Shown here: positions 42,131 through 52,115 of the stretch, one piece after another | Layout of the letters: each line of letters begins with the position of its first letter | Position numbering within the stretch: the first letter of the stretch is position 1 | Origin: Streptomyces cirratus | GTDB lineage: Bacteria; Actinomycetota; Actinomycetes; Streptomycetales; Streptomycetaceae | NCBI RefSeq assembly: GCF_014650775.1 | Contig: NZ_BMVP01000001.1 | Span: 496,001-560,000 of the forward strand | Direction of reading: 5' to 3' | DNA: 64,000 nt | Position numbers and translations under genes: made by a program | The notes under the pieces: model-generated | The model's database searches: none | What the model saw: the letters and a program-made list of their open reading frames with translations, nothing else | Told to the model about the DNA's origin: nothing

Positions 42131-43899
42131 TCCGGTTCGAGCAGGTTTCGGTGACCTACGAGGGCGCCCGTGCGCCCGCGCTTCGGGACGCGGACTTCAC
42201 CGTGCCGGAGGGCGAGCTGACGTTGCTGGTCGGCCCGTCGGGGGTCGGCAAGTCGACGCTGCTGGGGGCCGTCTCCGGGCTGGTCCCGCACTTCACGGGC
42301 GGCCGGCTGCGGGGCCGGGTCACCGTGGCGGGCCGGGACACGCGCACGCACCGGCCGCGGGAGCTCGCGGACGTGGTGGGCACGGTCGGGCAGGACCCGT
42401 CGGCCCACTTCGTGACGGACGTGGTGGAGGACGAGCTGGCCTACGGGATGGAGTCCCTGGGGCTGCCACCTGCGGTGATGCGGCGCCGGGTGGAGGAGAC
42501 GCTGGACCTGCTGGGCCTGAACGAGCTGCGGGACCGCCCGTTGGCCACCCTGTCGGGCGGTCAGCGGCAGCGGGTCGCGATCGGGTCGGTGCTGACCCCG
42601 CACCCGCGCGTCCTGGTGCTGGACGAACCGACGTCGGCGCTGGACCCGGGGGCGGCGGAGGAGGTGCTGGCGGTCCTGCAACGCCTGGTGCACGACCTCG
42701 GCACGACGGTGCTGATGGCGGAGCACCGCCTGGAGCGGGTGGTGCAGTACGCCGACCGCGTGCTGCTGCTGGCCGCCCCGGGCGCGGCCCCCGTCCTCGG
42801 CAGCCCGGCCGAGATCATGGCGGTTTCCCCGGTCCACCCCCCGGTCGTCTCCCTCGGCCGCCTCGCCGGCTGGTCCCCCCTCCCCCTCTCCGTCCGCAAC
42901 GCCCGCCGCCTCTCCCCCACCCTCCTCACCCGCCTCCCACCCACCCCGCCGGCCACCTGCCCCACCCCAGCCCCACCGGCGTTCGAGGCGCGGGGCGCGG
43001 GGCGGAGCCCCGCACAGCCCGGCGCAGCCGGGGCCGCTCGCGCAACGGCGCCGCACCGGACCTTCTGGTCCCGCCTCCGCCGCACGCCGGCCCCTGCCAC
43101 GACCCCGGCCACGGACCCCGCGCCGCTCCCGGCCCAGGTCACCCACCTGACCCTCCGCCGCGCCCGCGCGGAGATCCTCCGCGACATCACCCTCACCGTC
43201 ACGGCCGGCGAAACCGTCGCCCTCATGGGCCGCAACGGCGCCGGCAAGTCCACCCTCCTCGCCACCCTCGCCGGCACCCTCGCCCCCACCACCGGCAAGG
43301 TGCTCGTCGGCGGCCGCACCCCCCACCGGACGCCGCCCCCGGAGATGATCCGCCGCGTGGCGCTCGTCCCGCAGGACCCCCGCGACCTCCTCTACGCCGA
43401 CACCGTCGCCGCCGAATGCGCCGCCGCCGACGCCGACGCGGGCGCCGCCCCCGGCACCTGCCGCGCCCTCGTCACCTCCCTCCTCCCCGGCGTCCCCGAC
43501 GACACCCACCCCCGGGACCTGTCCGAGGGCCAGCGCCTGGTCCTCGCCCTCGCCCTGGTCCTGACCGGCGGACCGGCCCTCGTGCTGCTCGACGAGCCGA
43601 CCCGCGGCCTCGACTACGCCGCCAAGGCCCGCCTGGTCGAGATCCTGCGCGCCCTGGCCGCCGACGGCCACGCCATCGTCCTGGCCACCCATGACGTGGA
43701 GCTCGCCGCCGAGCTGGCCCACCGCGTGGTGATCCTGGCCGGCGGGGAGGTCGTCGCGGACGGCCCGACCGCCGAGGTGGTCGTCTCCTCCCCCGCCTTC
43801 GCCCCGCAGGTGGCCAAGGTCCTGGCGCCGGCCCACTGGCTCACGGTCTCCCAGGTCGCCTCGGCCCTGTCCCCGCACCCGGAGGACCACCCCGCATGA
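42127..43899 (+). CDS. Fused double ATPase of an ECF transporter (EcfA-EcfA')
   Basis: A 590-residue protein with two ABC ATPase domains. Domain one (about 1-235): Walker A GPSGVGKST, signature LSGGQRQRVAIG, Walker B VLVLDEPTSALD. Domain two (about 340-575): Walker A GRNGAGKST, a degenerate signature LSEGQRLVLAL, Walker B LVLLDEPTRGLD. The linker of about 100 residues is Pro/Ala-rich, and part of it (PAFEARGAGRSPAQPGAAG) is encoded by a genomic repeat also found between genes at 14.5 kb. GTG 42127 overlaps the CbiQ stop. It powers cobalamin (or cobalt) import with the T and S components. Confidence 0.92.
   Translation: MIRFEQVSVTYEGARAPALRDADFTVPEGELTLLVGPSGVGKSTLLGAVSGLVPHFTGGRLRGRVTVAGRDTRTHRPRELADVVGTVGQDPSAHFVTDVVEDELAYGMESLGLPPAVMRRRVEETLDLLGLNELRDRPLATLSGGQRQRVAIGSVLTPHPRVLVLDEPTSALDPGAAEEVLAVLQRLVHDLGTTVLMAEHRLERVVQYADRVLLLAAPGAAPVLGSPAEIMAVSPVHPPVVSLGRLAGWSPLPLSVRNARRLSPTLLTRLPPTPPATCPTPAPPAFEARGAGRSPAQPGAAGAARATAPHRTFWSRLRRTPAPATTPATDPAPLPAQVTHLTLRRARAEILRDITLTVTAGETVALMGRNGAGKSTLLATLAGTLAPTTGKVLVGGRTPHRTPPPEMIRRVALVPQDPRDLLYADTVAAECAAADADAGAAPGTCRALVTSLLPGVPDDTHPRDLSEGQRLVLALALVLTGGPALVLLDEPTRGLDYAAKARLVEILRALAADGHAIVLATHDVELAAELAHRVVILAGGEVVADGPTAEVVVSSPAFAPQVAKVLAPAHWLTVSQVASALSPHPEDHPA
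42967..43058 (+). repeat. 92-bp dispersed repeat inside the ECF ATPase coding sequence
   Basis: These 92 bases align without gaps to 14476-14567, with only about seven differences. The block begins CCAGCCCCACCGGCGTTCGA and contains the GCGGGGC-GGA-GCCCCGC inverted arms. Being placed in the interdomain linker and in frame, it adds about 31 residues without breaking the protein. Confidence 0.85.
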
Positions 43900-44744
43900 C
43901 CCGCGCCCCCGCCACCGCCCCCGCCCCCGTTCCCGCCCGCGCCCCCGCCCGCCCCCTCCGCCTCGGCCCCCGCGCCGCCGCCGCGCTGATCCTCGTCACC
44001 CTCATCGGCATCGCCGCCTTCGGCTGGCCCCTGCTCGCCGACGGCCGCTCCGGCCTGTCCCACTCCCAGGACGCCCCCTGGCTCTTCGCGGCGCTCCTGC
44101 CGCTCCTCGTGGCGGTGGTCGTCGCCTCGATCGCCGACCAGGGGATGGACTCCAAGGCCGTCGCCATGCTGGGCGTGCTGGCCGCGGTGGGCGCCGCCCT
44201 CAGACCGCTGGGCGCCGGTACGGCCGGCCTGGAGCCGATGTTCTTCCTGATGGTGCTCAGCGGCCGCGTCCTGGGTCCCGCCTTCGGTTTCGTCCTCGGC
44301 TCCGTGACGATGTTCGCGTCCGCGCTGCTCACGGGGGGTGTGGGGCCGTGGATGCCGTTCCAGATGCTGGCGCTGGGCTGGTTCTCGCTGGGCGCCGGGC
44401 TGCTGCCGGGACCCGGCCGGATCCGGGGGCGGGCCGAGCTGTGGATGCTCGCCGCCTACGGGTTCGTGGGGTCGTTCGCGTACGGCACGGCCATGAACCT
44501 CCAGGGCTGGGTGCTGCTCCAGGGCATGGGCCAGGGCATCTCCTTCCATCCGGGCGACCCGGTGCCCGCGAACCTCGCGCGTTTCCTCGCGTACTGCCTC
44601 GCCACCTCGGTCGGCTGGGATCTCGGCCGGGCCGCCCTGACCGTCGTACTGACCCTCGCGCTCGGCACGACCCTTCTGAAAGCGCTCCGCCGGGCGACGC
44701 GGAAAGCGGCGTTTGATGTCCCGATTTGCTTCGATATGCGTTGA
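43896..44744 (+). CDS. ECF transporter S component (probable cobalamin)
   Basis: A 282-residue membrane protein. The N-terminus is Pro/Ala-rich. About six hydrophobic helices follow, with the loop GRVLGPAFGFVLGSVTMFASALLTGGVGPWMPFQMLALGW that resembles S components of the CbrT/DUF3816 kind. The end (ALRRATRKAAFDV) is basic. S components bind the substrate and dock on the T/A module. Riboswitch control indicates a cobalamin or precursor substrate. Overlaps the ATPase stop by four bases and ends the operon. Confidence 0.85.
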   Translation: MTRAPATAPAPVPARAPARPLRLGPRAAAALILVTLIGIAAFGWPLLADGRSGLSHSQDAPWLFAALLPLLVAVVVASIADQGMDSKAVAMLGVLAAVGAALRPLGAGTAGLEPMFFLMVLSGRVLGPAFGFVLGSVTMFASALLTGGVGPWMPFQMLALGWFSLGAGLLPGPGRIRGRAELWMLAAYGFVGSFAYGTAMNLQGWVLLQGMGQGISFHPGDPVPANLARFLAYCLATSVGWDLGRAALTVVLTLALGTTLLKALRRATRKAAFDVPICFDMR

Positions 44745-45132
44745 AAGTGGCCCCAGCCACACCCTATTTCGTTGCACACTCCGTCACACAGCGTGAGATC
44801 CGGGCCCTTCCGGGGTGAGGCGGCCCACAGGACCCACGTCACATACGGCACTCTTTAGTAGCCTCCCAGGCCCCCTTCACACCCCCGGAAAACCCCCCTT
44901 GACCTGCGCGAACCCCTACCCGCACCCTCCCCGGTCCCTGGGCGCCCGCTATGAAAGTGCCTAGTAACAGGGGTCGTTGCCAGGGCCGCCCGGACCTGTC
45001 TAACTAGTGATGTCGCTACGGCGGCAGGGGTCTTCACCCCCCGCCCGACGAACCTCTCTCCTTTGCGTGAGTGGCTCACGCATGTCTTCGGCATGCGGCG
45101 ACCGCCCTTGTTCCCTTCGGAAGGTTTCCTCC
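44745..45132. other. Intergenic region before the lytic transglycosylase gene
   Basis: About 390 bases without a convincing gene. It is somewhat less GC-rich than its surroundings (TTCGTTGCACACTCCGTCAC, then CTTTAGTAGCC and CTAACTAGTGATG), which suits a promoter and long leader. A small hairpin GCGTGAGTGGCTCACGC lies at about 45065-45081. I looked for a c-di-AMP (ydaO) riboswitch, common before such genes, and did not find its conserved core. Confidence 0.5.
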
Positions 45133-45537
45133 GTGTCCAACGCCGTCATCCGCCGCATCGCCGCCTCGAAGAAGACCCTCGCGGGCTCCGTCCTCGCCCT
45201 GGGCGTCGCCGGCTCCATGCTCGCCACGGTTCCCGCCCAGGCGGCACCGATGGACGCCAAGGCCATCGCGCGCCAGATGATCAAGGACCCGGCGCAGTTC
45301 GCGGCCTTCAACCAGATCGTTTCCCGCGAGAGTGGCTGGAACCACACCGCCACGAACGCCTCTTCCGGCGCGTACGGCCTGGTCCAGGCCCTGCCGGCCT
45401 CGAAGATGGCTTCCGCGGGCTCCGACTGGAAGACCAACCCGGCCACCCAGATCAAGTGGGGCCTGGACTACATGAACTCCCGCTACGGCAGCCCCGTAGG
45501 CGCCTGGAACTTCTGGCAGTCGCACCACTGGTACTAA
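45133..45537 (+). CDS. Secreted lytic transglycosylase-like (SLT) cell-wall protein
   Basis: A 134-residue protein with a signal peptide (KKTLAGSVLALGVAGSMLATVPAQA, cleaved near 37). The mature part is one small SLT/lysozyme-like domain: FNQIVSRESGWNHTATNASSGAYGLVQALP, with catalytic Glu in SRESGW, then WKTNPATQIKWGLDYMNSRYGSP and the C-terminal WNFWQSHHWY. Similar proteins trim peptidoglycan during growth or germination. GTG 45133 is preferred because the signal peptide starts there; GGAAGG lies about 11 bases upstream. No LysM or other binding domain is attached. Confidence 0.88.
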   Translation: MSNAVIRRIAASKKTLAGSVLALGVAGSMLATVPAQAAPMDAKAIARQMIKDPAQFAAFNQIVSRESGWNHTATNASSGAYGLVQALPASKMASAGSDWKTNPATQIKWGLDYMNSRYGSPVGAWNFWQSHHWY

Positions 45538-45584
45538 GCCACCAGTGGCAGCAGACGCCGCACGACGCACCTGAGCGCGCGTGC

Positions 45585-45630
45585 GAAGGCCCCGGTGGCC
45601 GGCCTCCCCAGGCCGGCCACCGGGGCCTTC
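45585..45630. terminator. Bidirectional hairpin terminator
   Basis: A perfect 21-bp inverted repeat (GAAGGCCCCGGTGGCCGGCCT and its complement) with a four-base CCCC loop lies between the convergent SLT and thiolase genes. It is one of the strongest hairpins in the window. Confidence 0.9.
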
Positions 45631-45682
45631 GGCTTTCCCCATCCCAGTGGGTCCGGTGGCCGCGCGGCACCGCGGCCCGCGC

Positions 45683-47046
<1,364 letters not shown>

Positions 47047-47093
47047 ACCTTCGAGCCATCTTCTGATGGGCCGTCAGACCTTGGAGTCGCCCG

Positions 47094-48344
47094 ATGTCGT
47101 GTCCCGCGCTGCCCGAAGGCTTCGACGCCACCGACCCCGACCTCCTCCACTCCCGCGTCCCCCTGCCGGAGTTCGCGCAGCTGCGGCGGACGGCCCCCGT
47201 GTGGTGGTGCGCGCAGCGGCGGGGCGTGACCGGCTTCGACGACGAGGGGTACTGGGCCGTCACCCGGCACGCGGACGTCAAGTACGTCTCCACGCACCCG
47301 GAGCTGTTCTCCTCGACCCTCAACACGGCGATCATCCGCTTCAACGAGCACATCCGGCGTGATGCCATTGATGCCCAGCGCCTCATCATGCTGAACATGG
47401 ACCCGCCGGAACACACGCGCGTGCGCCAGATCGTCCAGCGCGGTTTCACCCCCCGCGCGATCCGCGGCCTGGAGCAGGCGCTGCGCGACCGGGCGCGGAA
47501 GATCGTGGAGGAGGCGGCGTCCGTCTCCGCCGACGGCAGCTTCGACTTCGTCACCCAAGTCGCCTGCGAACTGCCCTTGCAGGCCATCGCCGAGCTGATC
47601 GGCGTGCCGCAGGAGGACCGCTCGCGCATCTTCGACTGGTCGAACAAGATGATCGCCTACGACGACCCGGAGTACGCGATCACCGAGGAGGTCGGCGCCA
47701 ACGCGGCGATGGAACTCATCGGTTACGCGATGAACCTGTCCGCCGCGCGCAAGGAGTGCCCGGCCAAGGACATCGTGACGCAGCTGGTGGCCGCCGAGGG
47801 CCAGGGCAACCTGGGCTCCGACGAGTTCGGTTTCTTCGTGCTGCTGCTGGCGGTCGCGGGCAACGAGACCACCCGCAACGCCATCAGCCACGGCATGCAC
47901 GCCTTCCTCACCCACCCCGAGCAGTGGGAGCTGTACAAGGCGGGGCGCCCGTCGACGACGGCGGAGGAGATCGTCCGCTGGGCCACGCCGGTGGTGTCCT
48001 TCCAGCGCACCGCCACCCAGGACACCGAACTCGGCGGACAGAAGATCAAGGCGGGCGACCGGGTGGGCCTGTTCTACTCCTCGGCCAACCACGACCCGGA
48101 GGTGTTCGAGGGCCCGGACGTCTTCGACATCACCCGCGACCCCAACCCCCACCTGGGGTTCGGCGGCGGCGGGCCGCACTTCTGCCTCGGCAAGTCCCTG
48201 GCCGTCATGGAGATCGACCTGATCTTCAACGCGCTCGCCGATTCCCTGCCGGACCTGCGCCTCGCCACGGACGGCCCGCGGCGGCTGCGCGCGGCCTGGC
48301 TCAACGGGATCAAGGAGCTCCGGGTCAGCCACGGCCGCGGCTGA
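47094..48344 (+). CDS. Cytochrome P450, CYP125-like sterol C26-monooxygenase
   Basis: A 416-residue P450 highly similar in pattern to mycobacterial CYP125A1. MLNMDPPEHTRVRQIVQRGFTPRAI, FVTQVACELPLQAIAELIGVPQEDR and the LGFGGGGPHFCLGKSLA heme-ligand segment with its Cys are visible. The I-helix motif is AVAGNETTRN and the ExxR pair is in AEEIVRW. LNGIKELRV ends the fold, as in CYP125. CYP125 hydroxylates the sterol side-chain terminus to alcohol, aldehyde and acid. Electron donors are probably the ferredoxin at 35.7 kb or another. GGAG before ATG 47094 sets the start; it is divergent from fadA5 with operators between. Confidence 0.93.
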   Translation: MSCPALPEGFDATDPDLLHSRVPLPEFAQLRRTAPVWWCAQRRGVTGFDDEGYWAVTRHADVKYVSTHPELFSSTLNTAIIRFNEHIRRDAIDAQRLIMLNMDPPEHTRVRQIVQRGFTPRAIRGLEQALRDRARKIVEEAASVSADGSFDFVTQVACELPLQAIAELIGVPQEDRSRIFDWSNKMIAYDDPEYAITEEVGANAAMELIGYAMNLSAARKECPAKDIVTQLVAAEGQGNLGSDEFGFFVLLLAVAGNETTRNAISHGMHAFLTHPEQWELYKAGRPSTTAEEIVRWATPVVSFQRTATQDTELGGQKIKAGDRVGLFYSSANHDPEVFEGPDVFDITRDPNPHLGFGGGGPHFCLGKSLAVMEIDLIFNALADSLPDLRLATDGPRRLRAAWLNGIKELRVSHGRG

Positions 48345-48467
48345 CCCGTGATCCAGGGCGGCAGGGGCCGTTCCCGCCCACGCCCCGGCCCCTGCCGTCC
48401 GCTGGTCTACCGGTTCGTGACCTGCGAAACCGTTGTCCTGGCGACGTCGGGGCAGCACACTTCGCGG

Positions 48468-48839
48468 ATGAACCTTCAGGAGGAACGCGGGACCGCCGAC
48501 GCGGTGGAAGCCCGCTGGCGGCGCATGCCCTTGACGTGGCGGCTGGTGCGGGACCGGGCCGAGTCCAAGACGCTGAGCCAGGGCGTCCTGGCGCTGCTCG
48601 CGGCGGCCTCCGCGGAACCGCGGCTGCGCCGGCTGTACCCGTTCACCAAGCAGTGGACCCTGTGGTTCAGCTCCCGTACCAGCCCGCCGTTCAACGTCGA
48701 CGTACCGGCTGCCGAACCACTGCCCGACGGCCGGTTCCGGGTGCGCGGGCCGCGTGCGGAGGTTCTCGGCGAGACGGACACCGCCGAGGCGGCGATCGCG
48801 CTCGTGGTGGCGCGGCTGCCCGCGGAGGGGCAGCCGTAG
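48468..48839 (+). CDS. DUF6193-like small protein
   Basis: A 123-residue soluble protein: LLAAASAEPRLRRLYPFTKQWTLWFSSRTSPPF, then FRVRGPRAEVLGETDTAEAAIALVVARLP. This resembles the DUF6193 family, often found as stand-alone small genes in Streptomyces and sometimes next to natural-product genes. ATG 48468 is used, with CAGGAGG beginning just after it rather than before; the true start may be one of the alternatives upstream (48348). Its stop is TAG. Role unknown. Confidence 0.65.
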   Translation: MNLQEERGTADAVEARWRRMPLTWRLVRDRAESKTLSQGVLALLAAASAEPRLRRLYPFTKQWTLWFSSRTSPPFNVDVPAAEPLPDGRFRVRGPRAEVLGETDTAEAAIALVVARLPAEGQP

Positions 48840-48978
48840 GGGCGTGCGGGCGGCGTCCCGGGTGGCGGGGGGCGGTGCCGCGGCCCCATCCTGGACGGAC
48901 GCGGCGATCCACCGAAGGGGTGCCGGGGCGGGCTCGGTGCCGCGCTCCGGCACCCCTTCCGCGCACGCCCGGTGCAGC

Positions 48979-49047
48979 CCGCGTACCCCCGCGTACGGAC
49001 GGTACAGGCCGCGTACGGACCGTATGGGCCGCGTACGCCCGCGTGCG
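48979..49047. repeat. Clustered CCGCGTACG-type short repeats
   Basis: The word CCGCGTACG or a one-base variant appears about five times in 70 bases just after the C-terminal end of the GT87/PAP2 gene. The cluster is between a plus-strand gene and a minus-strand gene, and could mark the converging transcription end. Confidence 0.5.
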
Positions 49048-49048
49048 G

Positions 49049-51091
49049 TCAGGCGCTGGTGCGCTCCCCCGACGGGCTGGCGCTGCCCACCCGCTCCGGC
49101 GTGCGCGGGCGCGGCATGCTGAGGCTGACGTCGGCCCGTGCGAGCGCGCCGCGCGGCCCCGAGAGCACGTAGACCAGCCCGAACCCGGCGGTGACGACGA
49201 GGGCGCCGCCGACCGCGTCGAGCACCCAGTGGTTGGCGGTGGCGACGATCGCGCACACCGTGATCAGCGGGTGCAGCGCCCCCAGCAGCTTCTGCCAGGT
49301 CCTGGGCGCCAGCACGACGATGACGACCCCGCACCACAGCGACCAGCCGAAGTGCAGCGAGGGCATCGCGGCGTACTGGTTGGAGATGGCGGTCATGGCC
49401 CCGTACTGGGGGTGCGCCAGGTCCTGCACCCCGTGCACCGTGTCGACGAACCCGAGGTCGGGCATAAGGCGCGGCGGCGCGAGCGGGAACAGCCAGAAAC
49501 CGACGAGCGCGAGGACGGTGGCCAGGCCCAGCGAGGCCCGCGCCCAGCGGTAGTCGCCGGGGCGGCGCCAGTACAAGGCGGCCAGGATGGTCAGCGGGAC
49601 CACGAAGTGGAAGGAGGTGTAGTAGAAGTTGAAGAACGCCTTCACCGGGGGCGCACCCACCACCGCGTGGTTCACGGCGTGCTCGATGTCGATGCCGAGC
49701 GCCTTCTCCATGCCGTGGATGAGCCTGCCGTTGCTCTCGGCGAGGGTGCGGCTGGTGGGTGCGGCGGCCCGGATGTGCGAGTAGAGCGAGTAACCCACCC
49801 GTATCAGCAGCAGCTCCAGCAACAGGTTGGGGCGCGACAGCACGCGCCGCCAGAACGGCATCAGCGGCACGCGTGACCAGCGGGCGGCCGCCGGCCGGCC
49901 GTAGGCCGTCGGTACGGGCTCGCGCCAGTACGGGGACGACCGGGGCAGGAACGGTACGGCGCAGGCCGCCGCCAGCGCCGTCAGGAGCAGCACGTTGTCG
50001 CGTACGGGGGCCAGAACGGCCAGGTTCGGCAGCAGCACGTCCGCGGACAGGGTCATGGCCAGGACCACGGCCACCGGCCACACGGTGCGGTCGGCGGCGC
50101 GCTTGCCGACCTTGCCGGCGACCGCGAGCAGGACCCACAGCAGCTGGTGGCGCCAGCCGGCCGGGGACACGGCGACGGCCACGCAGCCGGTGATCGCGGC
50201 GGCGAGCAGCACCTGCCCGTCGCGGGCGTAGCGGGCCGCGCGGCGCATGCCGGTCCAGACGACCGCGGCGGCGAGGGCGACGTAGAGGACGATCTCGCCG
50301 GGCCCGCTCAGGCCGAGCCGCAGCAGGGCGCCGTGCAGGGACTGGTTGGCGAGGCTGTCGGGGGCTCCGCCGAGGCCGGTGCCCGCCACGTCCTGCACCC
50401 AGTACGTCCAAGAGTCGCGCGGCAGCGACGCCCAGGACAGCGCGGTGGCGCCGGCGAAGGTCACGGCGGCGGCCCTGGCCCCGGCGCGGCGCCCGGTCAG
50501 CCACAGCAGCGGCGCGAAGAGCAGCAGCCCGGGCTGCAGCGCGGCGGCGAGGCCGACGAGGAACCCGGCCGGCCGCTCGGCGGGCACCCGGAACACGGCG
50601 AGCAGCACCAGCAGGACCGGCAGGACGGCGGTCTGCCCGGGCGAGGCGGCCTCGCGGACGGGCAGCGAGACCATCATCAGCGCGACCAGCACGGGCGCGG
50701 CCAGCAACGCGGTGCGGCGCGGCACGGGATCGGGCAGCGCCCGGGCGGCCACCAGTCCGATCGCGGCGACGAAGAGGAGGGTGACGCAGGTCCACGCCAC
50801 CTCCAGCGAGGGCGCGGCGAACCCGACGAACGGCTTGAGGACCAGCCCGGCGAAGGGCGTGCCGGTGAACTGGCCGGAACCGCTGTCGTAGAGCGAGCCG
50901 GGCAGGGCGCCGGGGAGGTGGAAGGCGCTGAGCCACTGCCCCGGTGGGACGCGCAGCACGACGGCGGCCTGTCTGACGGCGAGTACCGCCGCCAGCGCCC
51001 ACAGCAGGAGGCGCGCCGCCCCGAGCCTTCCGCCATCGCCTATGACCCCGGCATGTCCGGGTCCACCCCTGTGCTCCGCCGCGTTAGCCAC
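49049..51091 (-). CDS. Bifunctional GT87-like glycosyltransferase / PAP2-like phosphatase membrane protein
   Basis: A 680-residue polytopic protein. The N-terminal part (about 1-390) has many hydrophobic helices with Pro-Gly-Gln and DSGSGQFTGTPFAG loops, as in polyprenol-phosphate mannosyltransferases (GT87/DUF2029). The C-terminal part (about 440-640) is PAP2-like: AMPSLHFGWSLWCGV and TANHWVLDAVGGALVV hold the two His motifs, but the first PAP2 motif is less clear. The domain pair is known in Streptomyces as GT87/PAP2. It may add a mannose to a lipid or glycan outside the membrane and remove a phosphate. GTG 51091 is inferred. Confidence 0.83.
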   Translation of the reverse strand: MANAAEHRGGPGHAGVIGDGGRLGAARLLLWALAAVLAVRQAAVVLRVPPGQWLSAFHLPGALPGSLYDSGSGQFTGTPFAGLVLKPFVGFAAPSLEVAWTCVTLLFVAAIGLVAARALPDPVPRRTALLAAPVLVALMMVSLPVREAASPGQTAVLPVLLVLLAVFRVPAERPAGFLVGLAAALQPGLLLFAPLLWLTGRRAGARAAAVTFAGATALSWASLPRDSWTYWVQDVAGTGLGGAPDSLANQSLHGALLRLGLSGPGEIVLYVALAAAVVWTGMRRAARYARDGQVLLAAAITGCVAVAVSPAGWRHQLLWVLLAVAGKVGKRAADRTVWPVAVVLAMTLSADVLLPNLAVLAPVRDNVLLLTALAAACAVPFLPRSSPYWREPVPTAYGRPAAARWSRVPLMPFWRRVLSRPNLLLELLLIRVGYSLYSHIRAAAPTSRTLAESNGRLIHGMEKALGIDIEHAVNHAVVGAPPVKAFFNFYYTSFHFVVPLTILAALYWRRPGDYRWARASLGLATVLALVGFWLFPLAPPRLMPDLGFVDTVHGVQDLAHPQYGAMTAISNQYAAMPSLHFGWSLWCGVVIVVLAPRTWQKLLGALHPLITVCAIVATANHWVLDAVGGALVVTAGFGLVYVLSGPRGALARADVSLSMPRPRTPERVGSASPSGERTSA

Positions 51092-51212
51092 GCCTCGCCG
51101 GCCTCCCGCCCTGTTGACCGCAACCTTGACTTCGCCTGGCTGCCGCGCTTCATGCACCACTTGATTACCTGGGGAGGACGATATCCCGCGCGGGATCCCT
51201 AGGATGGCGGGC

Positions 51213-51542
51213 ATGAGCATCGTGAAGATCAACGCGCTGACCGTCCCCGCCGAGCAGCGGGAGGTGCTGGAGCAGCGTTTCGCCTCGCGGGCGGGGGCCG
51301 TGGAGGGTTCGGACGGGTTCGAGTGGTTCGAGCTGCTGCGTCCGGTGGAGGGCACGGACCAGTACCTCGTGTACACGCGGTGGCGTTCGGAGGAGGACTT
51401 CCAGGCGTGGATGGAGGGCCCGATGAAGGCGGCGCACCAGGGCGGTGGGGGCGGCGGTGAGCGGCCGAAGCCGGCGGCGTCGGGTTCGTCGGTGTGGTCG
51501 TTCGAGGTCGTGCAGCAGGCGGCGCCCAAGCCCCAGGGCTGA
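51213..51542 (+). CDS. Antibiotic biosynthesis monooxygenase-like (ABM/HmoA) protein
   Basis: A 109-residue dimeric alpha+beta barrel protein: MSIVKINALTVPAEQREVLEQRF, then GFEWFELLRPVEGTDQYLVYTRWRSEEDFQAWM, typical of ABM domains. Close relatives are heme-degrading monooxygenases (HmoB/MhuD-like) and quinone-forming enzymes. The end has a Gly stretch and SVWSFEVVQQ. ATG 51213 is chosen over ATG 51204 because family proteins start MSIVKIN; either is possible. Confidence 0.82.
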   Translation: MSIVKINALTVPAEQREVLEQRFASRAGAVEGSDGFEWFELLRPVEGTDQYLVYTRWRSEEDFQAWMEGPMKAAHQGGGGGGERPKPAASGSSVWSFEVVQQAAPKPQG

Positions 51543-51550
51543 GGCGGGTC

Positions 51551-51591
51551 GGCGGCCGCCGGGTTGGCGGCCGCCGGGTTGGCGGCCGCCG
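51551..51591. repeat. 15-bp direct repeats after the ABM gene
   Basis: GGCGGCCGCCGGGTT occurs twice in tandem and once more without its last four bases. Each copy holds the palindrome GGCGGCCGCC, so the array could form hairpins between two convergent genes. Confidence 0.7.
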
Positions 51592-51613
51592 TCTGCTCGG
51601 GGTTTGCGGGCCG

Positions 51614-52009
51614 TCAGCCCCAGAAGGTGTTCTCCTCGTCGATGTCCTGGGTGCACTGGTCGATGTCGCTGATCTTGCCGCCGACGATGGTGAAGAAGAG
51701 ACCGTGGTGGATCTCGATCCCGCGGTCGGCGCGGTCGGCGCGGGTGATGTGGAAGGCCATGGCGTGGCCGCGGCCGTCCACGAGCACCGACAGCAGCTCG
51801 ACCCGCATGGTGCCACCGGTCTCCTCGCCGAAGGCGCGGTACAGGTCCAGGACGGCCTGGCGGCCCTTGTGGTGCCCGGAGAGCGGGTTGTCGCCGGGTA
51901 CGTGGTGGATGGCGTCGGCGGTCAGGAGGGAGCCGAGCGTTTCCAAATCACCGCTGTTGAAGGCCTCGTAGCCGCGGCGGACCAAGGCGGCGTCGGGGTG
52001 TTCGGACAT
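51614..52009 (-). CDS. SnoaL/NTF2-like nuclear transport factor 2 family protein
   Basis: A 131-residue cone-fold protein: ALVRRGYEAFNSGDLETLGSLL, ADAIHHVPGDNPLSGHHKGR and GGKISDIDQCTQDIDEEN are typical of the SnoaL-like group that includes ketosteroid isomerase relatives. These pockets bind small hydrophobic compounds and may catalyse cyclisation or isomerisation. The sterol setting of the window makes a steroid ligand tempting but there is no direct evidence. ATG 52009 is used; upstream codons are unconserved. Confidence 0.8.
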   Translation of the reverse strand: MSEHPDAALVRRGYEAFNSGDLETLGSLLTADAIHHVPGDNPLSGHHKGRQAVLDLYRAFGEETGGTMRVELLSVLVDGRGHAMAFHITRADRADRGIEIHHGLFFTIVGGKISDIDQCTQDIDEENTFWG

Positions 52010-52115
52010 GGCGCCCACATCCTCTGATCGAAGCTGTTTACCCCTTTTCACATCATCAGGCCGCCCCTGTGGATATTCCAACGCGGCCGTCCGGCATTCG
52101 TCTCAGAATGACGCC

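Noticed and set aside
44745..45132. Possible c-di-AMP (ydaO) riboswitch before the lytic transglycosylase gene
   Set aside because: Such riboswitches often precede cell-wall hydrolase genes in Streptomyces, but the conserved core words and pairing were not found in this leader.
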